Below, piece by piece: positions 6,927 to 14,108 of a DNA stretch of 19,685 bases. Under the pieces are notes generated by a model. It was not told where the DNA came from, did no database searches, and saw only the letters and a list, made by a program, of their open reading frames with translations. Every line of letters starts with the position of its first letter. The first letter of the stretch is position 1. Source of the stretch: Actinomycetota bacterium (GTDB lineage Bacteria > Actinomycetota > Actinomycetes > S36-B12); contig CANJCG010000014.1 in NCBI GenBank assembly GCA_947472655.1, positions 1-19,685 on the forward strand. Reading direction: 5' to 3'. A program made the translations under genes and the position numbers.

Positions 6927-7298
6927 GTGAATAAAATTGCTGGAGCAGCTCTTCGCTATCGGATCATGGCCTACGTCACGGGTGTTGTGCTCGCTTCGGC
7001 GTTCACTTGGATGGTCGTGCTCATCATTACTTGGATGGTAGATGGTTATGCCTTCGCTGATTTCTTCAGTTCAAATGATCAAAAGCCAGGCCTGTATGGC
7101 GCACTGTGGATTGTTCACGGCTGGGCTTACTTCCTGTATCTAATCGTTGGCGTGGATCTTGCTTTCCGCCTGCGTTACAGCATTGGCCGCACTGTTTTAA
7201 TCTTGTTGGCTGGAACTATTCCGTTTATGTCTTTCGTAGCTGAGCGTAATGTGCACAAAGATTTAGCAAAGCGGGCTGAGCCCACCTCACTTAGCTAG
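6927..7298 (+). CDS. DUF3817 family integral membrane protein
   Basis: A 123-residue membrane protein with three hydrophobic segments: RIMAYVTGVVLASAFTWMVV with the following residues, LYGALWIVHGWAYFLYLIVG and VLILLAGTIPFMSFVAE. The central IVHGWAYFLY and the C-terminal ERNVHKD are characteristic of the actinobacterial DUF3817 family, whose function is unknown. The frame is open from an ATG at 6876, which would add 17 residues (MRSHLSSQNWRLAKLST). I prefer the GTG at 6927 because it follows TAAGTT by 7 bases and gives the usual short N-terminus. The last 8 bases overlap the end of the convergent ung gene. It may belong with SURF1 in a respiratory-membrane context, but there is no direct sign of that. 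Start uncertain, family fairly sure. Confidence 0.82.
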   Translation: MNKIAGAALRYRIMAYVTGVVLASAFTWMVVLIITWMVDGYAFADFFSSNDQKPGLYGALWIVHGWAYFLYLIVGVDLAFRLRYSIGRTVLILLAGTIPFMSFVAERNVHKDLAKRAEPTSLS

Positions 7299-7968
7299 AT
7301 AAGTCCCAGTCGATTGGTTCCCCACCCAGCTCAACAAGCAAAGCATTGGACCGGCTAAAGGGTCGAGATCCGAAGAATCCGCGACGAGCTGACATCGGGC
7401 TTGGGTGGGCTGAAGCGATAATCGGTACGCCTGGCAAGAGGTGCTGGATTGATTGTGCATCCTTGCCCCACAAAATCGCAACGAGTGGTGTGTGTCGATT
7501 TACCAGTGCCTGAATCGCAATTTGCGTGATGCGTTCCCACCCTTTTCCGCGATGACTTCCTGGCGATCCGACACCAACAGTGAGCACCCTGTTAAGGAGC
7601 ATCACTCCTTGATTTGACCAAGGCCCTAGATCGCCGTTGCGCGGCATTGGGCAACCGATATCCGTTGTTAGTTCTTTAAAAATGTTTGTGAGGCTTCGGG
7701 GAAGAGGAGCAACATCAGGGCCAACGCTGAATGACAAGCCAACAGCGTGTCCGGGAGTTGGATAGGGGTCTTGTCCAAGAATGAGTACCCTAATTTCGGG
7801 AAGGGGTTGTTCAAAAGCTCGAAATATGTTTATTCGATCCGGGTTCCATAGGTTCCCTGCGGCAGCTTCTGTGTTAAGGAAATCACTCAACTCATCTACT
7901 GTCTGGCTCTCTGATTCGAGTATCGGATTCCAGGTTGGATGAACGTGTTCCAACAACTGTGAATGCAT
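7291..7968 (-). CDS. ung: Uracil-DNA glycosylase, family 1
   Basis: Removes uracil from DNA to start base-excision repair of deaminated cytosine and misincorporated dUMP. The 225-residue protein shows the family-1 motif GQDPYP at 65-70 with the catalytic Asp 67, then GLSFSV, the substrate-binding GVMLLNRVLTV and the DNA-intercalation loop HPSPMSARRGFFGSRPFSR from residue 188, where the His is the second catalytic residue. Pro instead of the enterobacterial His after GQDPY is normal in Actinobacteria. The ATG at 7968 follows TAGAGT by 6 bases with no Shine-Dalgarno sequence, so the mRNA is probably leaderless. It converges with the DUF3817 gene (8-base overlap) and is divergent from the MaoC-like gene across a 177-base spacer. 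The identification is secure. Confidence 0.95.
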   Translation of the reverse strand: MHSQLLEHVHPTWNPILESESQTVDELSDFLNTEAAAGNLWNPDRINIFRAFEQPLPEIRVLILGQDPYPTPGHAVGLSFSVGPDVAPLPRSLTNIFKELTTDIGCPMPRNGDLGPWSNQGVMLLNRVLTVGVGSPGSHRGKGWERITQIAIQALVNRHTPLVAILWGKDAQSIQHLLPGVPIIASAHPSPMSARRGFFGSRPFSRSNALLVELGGEPIDWDLSS

Positions 7969-7974
7969 GGCGCA

Positions 7975-7980
7975 ACTCTA
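7975..7980 (-). promoter_or_regulatory. Putative -10 box of ung (leaderless)
   Basis: On the minus strand TAGAGT precedes the ung ATG by 6 bases (TGCGCC). No -35 hexamer of note is seen. Confidence 0.5.
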
Positions 7981-8064
7981 AGACAAAAGATTCGTAGCCA
8001 TACCCAGTGAACAGATTTGCTTCCACACATTTCATCAAGCGCAATCTCAAATTGTTGCCTAAAG

Positions 8065-8088
8065 TTGACTTCGGAGGGCGTGAGTCAA
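8065..8088. repeat. Inverted repeat in the ung/MaoC-like spacer
   Basis: TTGACT (8065-8070) and AGTCAA (8083-8088) form perfect 6-base arms 12 bases apart in the 177-base divergent spacer. Each arm also resembles a -35 hexamer on its own strand, but neither has a matching -10 box at 16-18 bases. It could be an operator; the rest of the spacer holds only the two -10 candidates near its ends. Confidence 0.3.
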
Positions 8089-8133
8089 AGGTCTCATCTT
8101 GGGCCAAATGCCACGCTTTTTGAATGCTCCTAG

Positions 8134-8139
8134 TAGTTT
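8134..8139 (+). promoter_or_regulatory. Putative -10 box of the MaoC-like gene (leaderless)
   Basis: TAGTTT lies 6 bases (GGCCTG) before the ATG at 8146, with no Shine-Dalgarno sequence between. Confidence 0.5.
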
Positions 8140-8145
8140 GGCCTG

Positions 8146-8985
8146 ATGTCCACACCACCACTTATCGCCTATGAGGCTTACGTCGATGCTGACGCTGTTC
8201 TGGCATACGCGCTCGCCACTAACGACCCCAATGAATTGTGCTCGAGTGGAGTAAAGGCGGCTCCGTTAGTGACGGCGCCGCATGTTGTCGGCGCTTTTAT
8301 CGAAACGAACAGCAAGGCTTTGCCTGAGGGAGTGCTCACTGGCGTTCGTGCCGGTGTGCACGGCATGCATGATGTGCACTTCTATGCGCCCTTAGTGCTT
8401 GGGTCAACGGTGCGAGTTGAAGGACGCAGACATTCCGTGAAGCAAACTCCCGCCGGGGTTTCGGTCACTTCGGATTTACGGGTGTTGAATCAGCAAGGCG
8501 AACTCTTGCTTCGTCATTTCTGGACAGGAATGATGATTGGTGGTCAAACTTCACAGGAGTTTGGTGAAGGCCCACCTGAGCATGTGTTCCCAGAAGAAGC
8601 CAGAGAAAAATTAATCGATTCATTTACTTTCGATGTGACGAGAGATCAGGGTTTCCGTTATGGCGGGGCATCAGGTGACCGTAATGGCCATGCGATTGAT
8701 GATTCCATTGCACGCACTGAAGGGTTTTCAGGAAAAATAGTTCAGGGTTTATGCACGTTTGCGATGTGTAGTGGTGCTGTAGTGAAGTTAATTGGTGATG
8801 GTGACCCCGATAACCTTTCGCGTATTGCTGGTCGGTTCTCTAGTCCAATGTTTCCAGGTGGCACGCTCACGGTCGATGTTTTTGATGTCGGGCGTAATGA
8901 AGCCGGCGGAAGAAAGATTGCCTTTGAAGCAACCTCGAACGGTGTGGTTGTGGTGAAGCATGGGCGTGCAGAATTTGTTGCCTAA
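8146..8985 (+). CDS. MaoC-like double-hotdog protein with altered active site
   Basis: A 279-residue protein with two hotdog-fold halves, as in MaoC-type enoyl-CoA hydratases and dehydratases of fatty acid metabolism. The N-terminal half (1-130) is the degenerate hotdog seen in double-hotdog members. The C-terminal half holds the hydratase-2-like element YGGASGDRNGHAIDD followed by GFSGKIVQGLCTFA. In canonical members this reads SGDxNPxHxD with His five residues after the catalytic Asp, and ends in HGL or HGM. Here the His is four residues after the Asp, Ala stands in the usual place, and the second His is Gln. Hydratase activity is therefore uncertain; a thioester-binding or divergent acyl-CoA role is possible. 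It is a single gene, convergent with lysE at a 6-base gap. Confidence 0.78.
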   Translation: MSTPPLIAYEAYVDADAVLAYALATNDPNELCSSGVKAAPLVTAPHVVGAFIETNSKALPEGVLTGVRAGVHGMHDVHFYAPLVLGSTVRVEGRRHSVKQTPAGVSVTSDLRVLNQQGELLLRHFWTGMMIGGQTSQEFGEGPPEHVFPEEAREKLIDSFTFDVTRDQGFRYGGASGDRNGHAIDDSIARTEGFSGKIVQGLCTFAMCSGAVVKLIGDGDPDNLSRIAGRFSSPMFPGGTLTVDVFDVGRNEAGGRKIAFEATSNGVVVVKHGRAEFVA

Positions 8986-8991
8986 GAATTT

Positions 8992-9591
8992 CTAGTTCAC
9001 AAATATCAGACGTAGGGCAATTATCAACATAATCACACCGATCGCAGTGTCCAGAATTCTCCACGTGCGCGGCTGAGACATGAGCGGTGCCGCGGCTCGC
9101 GATCCAAAGCCAAGAGTGACAAACCAGGTCAAGCTAGCCAGTGCTGCTCCAAGAGCAAACCACCAGCGATCCGATTCATACTGATTACCAATTGAACCAA
9201 CGAGTAAGACTGTGTCCAGGTACACGTGTGGGTTTAAAAACGTGAAGCCCAATGTTGCAGCAATAACAGCTGCAAGGCGACGGGGACTATCGCCGGAAGG
9301 TAGCAAGACCTGAGGGAAGCGTGCCTTCCAAAAGGAGCGCAAGGCAAAAATACCGAGATAAGTGACGCCAACCCATTTCACGAGTTCTAATGCGAAGGTT
9401 GACCCTTCGATGACCACACCCAGCCCACCGATGCCGAGTGCGATCAGCGCGGCGTCGCTGACCGCGCAGATCGCAACGGCAACGAAGACATAGTTACGGG
9501 CCAGCCCTAGGCGCAGGAGAAATGCATTTTGGGCCCCAATAGCCACAATCAGACTCAGGCCGGTAAAGAACCCGGGGATGGCTGCATGCAC
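8992..9591 (-). CDS. LysE/ArgO family amino acid exporter
   Basis: Membrane exporter of basic amino acids (lysine, arginine) by family; 199 residues with about six hydrophobic segments. The N-terminal GLSLIVAIGAQNAFLLRLGL is the hallmark of LysE/ArgO proteins, and TFLNPHVYLDTVLLVGSIGNQ is the second family motif, with the membrane-embedded Asn-Pro and Asp. The GTG at 9591 is chosen because it lies 6 bases after TAACGT; it gives MHAAIPGFFTGLSLIVAIGAQ, the normal short N-terminus. No LysG-type regulator gene is adjacent; the divergent neighbour is the DUF255 gene. The exact substrate cannot be fixed from sequence. ArgO and LysE are close relatives, so no symbol is assigned. Confidence 0.9.
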   Translation of the reverse strand: MHAAIPGFFTGLSLIVAIGAQNAFLLRLGLARNYVFVAVAICAVSDAALIALGIGGLGVVIEGSTFALELVKWVGVTYLGIFALRSFWKARFPQVLLPSGDSPRRLAAVIAATLGFTFLNPHVYLDTVLLVGSIGNQYESDRWWFALGAALASLTWFVTLGFGSRAAAPLMSQPRTWRILDTAIGVIMLIIALRLIFVN

Positions 9592-9597
9592 ATAGCG

Positions 9598-9603
9598 ACG
9601 TTA
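9598..9603 (-). promoter_or_regulatory. Putative -10 box of the LysE-type gene (leaderless)
   Basis: On the minus strand TAACGT precedes the GTG start by 6 bases (CGCTAT), with no Shine-Dalgarno sequence. It lies in the 61-base divergent spacer shared with the DUF255 gene. Confidence 0.5.
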
Positions 9604-9638
9604 AGCCACGGGTGGGGAAATCACTGCATGTGACGTGC

Positions 9639-9644
9639 AGGAGG
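9639..9644 (+). promoter_or_regulatory. Shine-Dalgarno sequence of the DUF255 gene
   Basis: AGGAGG ends 8 bases before the GTG at 9653. It decides this start over the in-frame GTG at 9635, which lies upstream of the motif. It also shows this gene has an mRNA leader, unlike many neighbours. Confidence 0.7.
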
Positions 9645-9652
9645 ATAGGGAG

Positions 9653-11671
9653 GTGACTAATCAGTTGAGTGCTTCAACCTCGCCGTACCTGCTACAGCAT
9701 GCGGATAATCCCGTGCATTGGCAGGAATGGTCCGAAGCGGCTTTTGATGAGGCTCGAAGTAGAGATGTTCCAATTTTTCTCTCGGTTGGCTATTCCGCTT
9801 GTCACTGGTGCCATGTGATGGCTCATGAATCCTTCGAAGATCATGAGGTTGCTGAACTCATCAATGCAAATTTTGTTGCGATCAAGTTAGACCGAGAAGA
9901 GCGCCCTGATATTGACGCCGTATATATGCAGGCAACCCTTGCCCTGACGGGGCACGGGGGTTGGCCGATGACTGTGTTCATGGATCACGACGGCAAGCCC
10001 TTCTTCGCAGGCACCTATTTTCCGAAAACCTCGCGCAGCACAATGCCGGGATTCATGGAAGTGTTGAGTTCGTTGAGCGAAGCGTGGAATGAGCGTCGCA
10101 CAGATGTCGAATCTGCGGGATCGCACGTTGTCCAGGCAATCCAACAACGCGGTTCGTATGACTCCCAGGGATTACCAAGTGATGTTGTTTTAGAGCAAGC
10201 AGTCTCAAGGCTTCAGATTGATTTTGATGAACGATTCGGTGGTTTCGGGAATGCTCCAAAATTTCCGCCTTCCATGGTTTTGGAGTTCTTGTTACGTGAG
10301 GCTGCGAGGACTCAAAGCACAACTGCCTTGTTCATGGCCGAACGCACGATGGAGGCTATGGCACGCGGAGGAATATACGACCAAGTCGGCGGTGGTTTCT
10401 CTCGGTATTCAGTCGACCCGACTTGGACTGTTCCACACTTTGAAAAGATGTTGTATGACAACGCACTTTTGCTTCGGGTGTATCTGCATTGGTTCCGATT
10501 AACTGGCTCCACGTTTGCATCAAGAATTGTGCGAGAAACAGCGGAATTCATCATTCGTGATCTCACCACGTTCGAAGGCGGATTCGCATCCGCGCTTGAT
10601 GCAGATACTGAAGGGGTAGAAGGAAAGTACTACGTGTGGACTGCGCAAGAAATCATTGATGTGCTTGGTGAAGATGATGGAAACTGGGTTGTTGATTTAC
10701 TCGATATCACAGAAGCAGGCACCTTCGAACATGGCTATTCAGTGCTGCAGCTACTGATTGACCCCGATGACGGATTCCGTTGGTCTCGGATGCGAGGTCG
10801 CCTCTTTGCCAGTCGTAATTCTCGAGTTGCTCCCGGACGCGATGACAAAATAGTTGCTGCCTGGAATGGCATGACAATTGCTGCGTTGGCTGAGGCCGGA
10901 GCCCTTCTCAATGAACCGGCGTGGGTTGAGTCGGCCATCACCGCTGCAGATCTTTTGATAGCGATTCATCTAGGCCCAAACGGAGATGACCGTTTGTGTC
11001 GCACTTCGCGAGACGGCAAGCCAGGAACGAACTCTGGAGTACTTGACGATTACGGCAGCGTTGCAGAAGGCTTCCTCGCGCTCTATCAAGTCACAGGTGA
11101 CGAGTCCTGGCTGGCTTTGAGCGGGATACTTCTCGATGTCGCGATTCAACACTTCAGCGATGGACGGGGCGGATTCTTTGACACCCCAGACGACGCTCCA
11201 GCTTTGGTGCTGCGTCCCCAAGATCCTTCGGATAACGCTGAGCCATCGGGTTGGTTCGCGGTTGCGAATGCCTGTCTCACCTACTCCGCTATTACTGGAA
11301 TAGCGGAGTATCGGGAAATTGCAGAGCGGGCTCTTGACGTCGTTGGTGGCCTTGGCGCCAGAGCCCCTCGGGCTTGTGGCTGGGGACTTGCAGCGCTGAG
11401 CGCACTTGTCGATGGACCCGTTGAGATAGCAATTATTGGTGACTTCGCGGATCAAGCCACGGCGATCTTGCGAACCGTGGCACTGGCCGCAACGGCTCCA
11501 GGCGCAGTCATTGCGGTAGGAGAACCGGGTAGCGACGTGCCTTTACTCAGGGATCGCCCGCTCGTCCAGGGGCAGCCCGCCGCCTATGTTTGCCGCGGAT
11601 TTGCCTGTCAAGCCCCGACTATTGATCCATTTGAGTTAGCGACTCAGATTGGTGTTCGGAGCGGGGAGTAA
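9653..11671 (+). CDS. DUF255 thioredoxin-domain protein (YyaL/Spata20 family)
   Basis: A 672-residue protein of a widely conserved family. The N-terminal thioredoxin-like domain (about 1-165) carries the CxxC motif in YSACHWCHVMAHESF (Cys at about 45 and 48) and the family blocks SPYLLQHADNPVHWQEW, GGWPMTVFMDHDGKPF and GTYFPK. The rest resembles an alpha/alpha-toroid glycosidase-like domain (PHFEKMLYDNALLL, SALDADTEGVEGKYYVWT, DDKIVAAWNGMTIAALAEAG). The biochemical role is unknown. The frame opens at a GTG at 9635, but the GTG at 9653 has the strong AGGAGG at 9639-9644 and is preferred. It is the equivalent of Rv1084, followed after 9 bases by the cis-prenyltransferase. A perfect 12-bp inverted repeat lies inside the coding region at 11282-11310. 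The family assignment is firm, the function open. Confidence 0.93.
   Translation: MTNQLSASTSPYLLQHADNPVHWQEWSEAAFDEARSRDVPIFLSVGYSACHWCHVMAHESFEDHEVAELINANFVAIKLDREERPDIDAVYMQATLALTGHGGWPMTVFMDHDGKPFFAGTYFPKTSRSTMPGFMEVLSSLSEAWNERRTDVESAGSHVVQAIQQRGSYDSQGLPSDVVLEQAVSRLQIDFDERFGGFGNAPKFPPSMVLEFLLREAARTQSTTALFMAERTMEAMARGGIYDQVGGGFSRYSVDPTWTVPHFEKMLYDNALLLRVYLHWFRLTGSTFASRIVRETAEFIIRDLTTFEGGFASALDADTEGVEGKYYVWTAQEIIDVLGEDDGNWVVDLLDITEAGTFEHGYSVLQLLIDPDDGFRWSRMRGRLFASRNSRVAPGRDDKIVAAWNGMTIAALAEAGALLNEPAWVESAITAADLLIAIHLGPNGDDRLCRTSRDGKPGTNSGVLDDYGSVAEGFLALYQVTGDESWLALSGILLDVAIQHFSDGRGGFFDTPDDAPALVLRPQDPSDNAEPSGWFAVANACLTYSAITGIAEYREIAERALDVVGGLGARAPRACGWGLAALSALVDGPVEIAIIGDFADQATAILRTVALAATAPGAVIAVGEPGSDVPLLRDRPLVQGQPAAYVCRGFACQAPTIDPFELATQIGVRSGE
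11282..11310. repeat. Perfect 12-bp inverted repeat inside the DUF255 gene
   Basis: TACTCCGCTATT (11282-11293) and AATAGCGGAGTA (11299-11310) are exact reverse complements separated by the 5-base loop ACTGG. In RNA this makes a strong hairpin within the coding region for the YSAITGIAEY segment. There is no T-run after it, so it is not a standard terminator. It lies about 370 bases before the start of the prenyltransferase gene. Confidence 0.85.
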
Positions 11672-11674
11672 CCT
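11669..11674 (+). promoter_or_regulatory. Putative -10 box of the cis-prenyltransferase gene, over the DUF255 stop
   Basis: TAACCT, whose first three bases are the DUF255 stop codon, lies 6 bases (GCGCCT) before the GTG at 11681. The spacing matches the other leaderless candidates, although the 9-base intergenic gap would also allow simple read-through. No Shine-Dalgarno sequence occurs in the gap; a GGGGAG lies further up inside the DUF255 end. Confidence 0.45.
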
Positions 11675-11680
11675 GCGCCT

Positions 11681-12442
11681 GTGAGGCTCACTGACATCGT
11701 CTATGGGATCTATGAGCGAAAGCTCCGGGCCCAGATTCCTACCGAACAGGTTCCGCGCCATATTGGCGTGATTTTGGATGGAAACAGACGATGGGCGGAG
11801 GCTCAGGGATCGAGTTCATCTGCCGGGCACCGAGCAGGCGCGGCCAAAATTGAAGAATTCTTAGGCTGGTGCGATGACGCGGGGGTTGAGCACGTCACTC
11901 TTTGGCTTCTTTCAACGGACAACCTCAATCGCCCGGTAGGCGAGTTATCGGCGCTCATGTCCATCATCGAAGAAACAGTGACGGACCTTAAAGTGCAAGG
12001 CAAGTGGAAGTTACACGCCGTAGGTGCACTGGATTTATTGCCCGAACGCACCTCGCGAATTTTAAAAGAAGCTGAAGAAGAAACTCTTGATGCGCCAGGT
12101 GCCTACGTCAACATTGCAGTTGGCTACGGGGGCCGGCGCGAGGTGGTCGATGCGGTTCGCTCACTCATGCAAGAACATGCGGACCAAGGCACTTCACTTG
12201 ATGAACTTGCGCAGTTCATTGATGTTGAGCACATCGCCGAGCACCTGTACACCAAGGGTCAGCCCGATCCAGATCTGGTCATCCGGACCTCCGGAGAACA
12301 GCGGTTATCTGGGTTCTTGTTATGGCAAAGCGCACATTCAGAGTTTTATTTCTGCGAGGCCTATTGGCCGGACTTCCGGCATGTTGATTTTCTGCGAGCC
12401 ATCCGCGCTTATGCAGAACGCCATCGCCGCTACGGCGTTTAA
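11681..12442 (+). CDS. Short-chain cis-prenyltransferase (Rv1086-type, UppS family)
   Basis: Condenses isopentenyl diphosphate in cis onto an allylic diphosphate. The 253-residue protein has HIGVILDGNRRWAE (residues 27-40) with the metal-binding Asp 33, LWLLSTDNLNRP (74-84) with the family Asn, and DLVIRTSGEQRLSGFLLWQS followed by SEFYF, where Glu 221 is the second metal ligand. The Gly in RLSGFLLWQSA, in place of the Asn of bacterial undecaprenyl synthases, and the N-terminal YGIYERKLR match what I recall of M. tuberculosis Rv1086. That enzyme makes omega,E,Z-farnesyl diphosphate, the primer for decaprenyl phosphate. Product length here is inferred from this likeness. It sits in the same order after DUF255 as in M. 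tuberculosis, 9 bases downstream. Confidence 0.9.
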   Translation: MRLTDIVYGIYERKLRAQIPTEQVPRHIGVILDGNRRWAEAQGSSSSAGHRAGAAKIEEFLGWCDDAGVEHVTLWLLSTDNLNRPVGELSALMSIIEETVTDLKVQGKWKLHAVGALDLLPERTSRILKEAEEETLDAPGAYVNIAVGYGGRREVVDAVRSLMQEHADQGTSLDELAQFIDVEHIAEHLYTKGQPDPDLVIRTSGEQRLSGFLLWQSAHSEFYFCEAYWPDFRHVDFLRAIRAYAERHRRYGV

Positions 12443-12535
12443 AGTTTGTCTGAGCGCAACCTTTATCCAGCGGCGTGGCGCACCCTTTTTTCGCCCTTGA
12501 GTTCTAGCGTCTGAATTACACATGAGCAGCCGCTT

Positions 12536-13912
12536 ATGTCTAATGCGCACCGGGCCACGGTGGTGGCCCCACCTGGAGGCCGAGCGCCCGTGACTACTCG
12601 CCAAGCAGTGAACGCCGATACCCGCACATATGTTCTAGATACTTCAGTGCTCTTATCGGATCCCACAGCACTTCGATCATTCGCTGAACATTCTGTGGTG
12701 TTACCGCTCGTAGTCATTAAAGAACTCGAAGATAAACGTCACGATCCAACACTGGGCTATCACGCGCGCACCGTGTTACGAGCACTCGAAGCATTGAGAC
12801 AAGAGCCGGGCGCAGATTTGCGTAAAGGCATTGTGGTTAATGAACAAGGCGGAACAGTCCGCATTGAAATCAACCATGTAGACACTTCTCATTTGCCGGA
12901 AGCGATCAGGGCCGAACGAAGTAATGACACTCGAATCTTGTCGGTAGCTGAAGGGCTTCGCCGCGAAGGCCACGATGTGGTGGTCGTGTCTAAAGATCTT
13001 CCAATGCGGTTACTCGCGCACGGCGCGCTCGGGATTCCCTCTGAGGAATATCGACGTGAGCAGGTTGAAGATTCAGGCTATGTAGGGCTCGTTGAAATTG
13101 AGTCCCCTCGTGAGCATGTTGATGATCTCTATACCCATGGATTCATTGAACTTTACGAGCATGATCTGCCAGTCAACACCGGTGTCGTACTGGTCTCTCC
13201 GTCATCTTCTGGCCTAGCTCGAGTCAATGTGGATAAGCAACTAGAACAAGTGCGCGGTGATTTAGAAGCCTTTGGTATTCGGGGCAGGTCTGCCGAGCAA
13301 CGCATTGCGCTGGCTCATTTACTTGATCCGGAAATCGGAGTGGTCTCTCTTGGTGGGGCAGCCGGAACTGGCAAGTCAGTTCTTGCTCTTGCTGCGGCGC
13401 TTGAGCTCGTGCTGGAACGACGCGAAGCCAAGCGCATCGTGGTCTTTCGTCCGGTGTTCTCTGTTGGCGGGCAGGACATTGGCTTTTTGCCTGGCACTGA
13501 AGCCGAAAAAATGTCACCCTTTTCAGCAGCGACAAAAGATGCACTGGACGCGATTGCCAGCGAACACGTGATCGAAGAAATTATGGACCGTGGGATCCTT
13601 GAAGTGCTGCCGCTCACCTATATTCGCGGACGTACATTGACTGACACGATCGTGATCTTGGACGAGGCGCAAAATCTGGAACGGTCCACAATTCTCACGG
13701 CAATTTCCCGTCTTGGTAAAAACAGTCGGGTGTTTTTGACCCACGACGTGGCTCAGCGCGACAACCTGCGGGTTGGTCGCCACGATGGCATCGCTGCCGT
13801 GGTGGAACGGCTCAAAGGGGAGTCCTTATTTGCCCACGTCACCTTGACGAAGTCCGAAAGAAGCCCAATAGCGGCTCTGGCAACCCGACTTATCGATGAT
13901 GGAATTCTCTAG
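12536..13912 (+). CDS. PhoH2-type protein: PIN domain fused to PhoH ATPase
   Basis: A 458-residue fusion of an N-terminal PIN nuclease domain and a C-terminal PhoH ATPase; characterised PhoH2 proteins act as RNA helicase/ribonuclease. The PIN domain (about 30-170) shows acidic residues in YVLDTSVLL (Asp 35), VIKELEDKRH (Glu 63), SNDTRIL (Asp 131) and VSKDLPMRLL (Asp 154). The ATPase half has Walker A GGAAGTGKS (273-281), FRPVFSVGGQDIGFLPG, Walker B TIVILDEAQN (371-380) and THDVAQRDNLRVGRHDG. M. tuberculosis Rv1095 has the same layout. The start is uncertain: the ATG at 12536 has no clear Shine-Dalgarno sequence, while the GTG at 12590 follows GGAGG by 10 bases and would give 440 residues. No antitoxin-like small gene (PhoAT type) is obvious upstream in the 93-base gap. 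Confidence 0.92.
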   Translation: MSNAHRATVVAPPGGRAPVTTRQAVNADTRTYVLDTSVLLSDPTALRSFAEHSVVLPLVVIKELEDKRHDPTLGYHARTVLRALEALRQEPGADLRKGIVVNEQGGTVRIEINHVDTSHLPEAIRAERSNDTRILSVAEGLRREGHDVVVVSKDLPMRLLAHGALGIPSEEYRREQVEDSGYVGLVEIESPREHVDDLYTHGFIELYEHDLPVNTGVVLVSPSSSGLARVNVDKQLEQVRGDLEAFGIRGRSAEQRIALAHLLDPEIGVVSLGGAAGTGKSVLALAAALELVLERREAKRIVVFRPVFSVGGQDIGFLPGTEAEKMSPFSAATKDALDAIASEHVIEEIMDRGILEVLPLTYIRGRTLTDTIVILDEAQNLERSTILTAISRLGKNSRVFLTHDVAQRDNLRVGRHDGIAAVVERLKGESLFAHVTLTKSERSPIAALATRLIDDGIL

Positions 13913-14108
13913 TTGAACTTGAGGGTTCTGTGGATAGCACTGTGATAACAACCACTCACTTTTTCGCTAGATCTGGGGTTTTGTGAGGGAATTTAGTACT
14001 TTTCAGTTCAAGCCATGTCGCAAATCGCGCTGATCTACGTGACAGGAATCGATTCTCAAGGCACCGTAATGCGAGGCCAATCCGGGCCAGAGCAGGGGTG
14101 TCGAGCAA
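13913..14108 (+). promoter_or_regulatory. Longest plus-strand spacer; possible leader of the secreted protein gene
   Basis: This 196-base stretch between phoH and the secreted lysozyme-like gene is the longest in the window. TACTTT at 13997-14002 is the best -10 candidate and would give a leader of about 100 bases. The leader contains GGCC-N6-GGCC (small stem) and a weak AGGGG at 14093-14097 before the ATG. No known riboswitch was recognised. A weak GTGG/CCAC stem followed by five T near 13930-13974 could serve phoH termination. Confidence 0.3.

Noticed and set aside
7892..8161. Minus-strand 89-codon frame in the ung/MaoC-like spacer
   Set aside because: It overlaps the N-terminus of ung in another frame and the start of the MaoC-like gene, and its sequence resembles nothing known.
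13920..13975. Intrinsic terminator after phoH
   Set aside because: Only a 4-bp GTGG/CCAC stem with a long loop precedes the T-run, too weak to call as a separate terminator.
14009..14108. c-di-AMP (ydaO) riboswitch before the lysozyme-like gene
   Set aside because: GCCAATCC and AGAGCAGGGG faintly recall parts of the motif, but the required order, pairing and length are missing.
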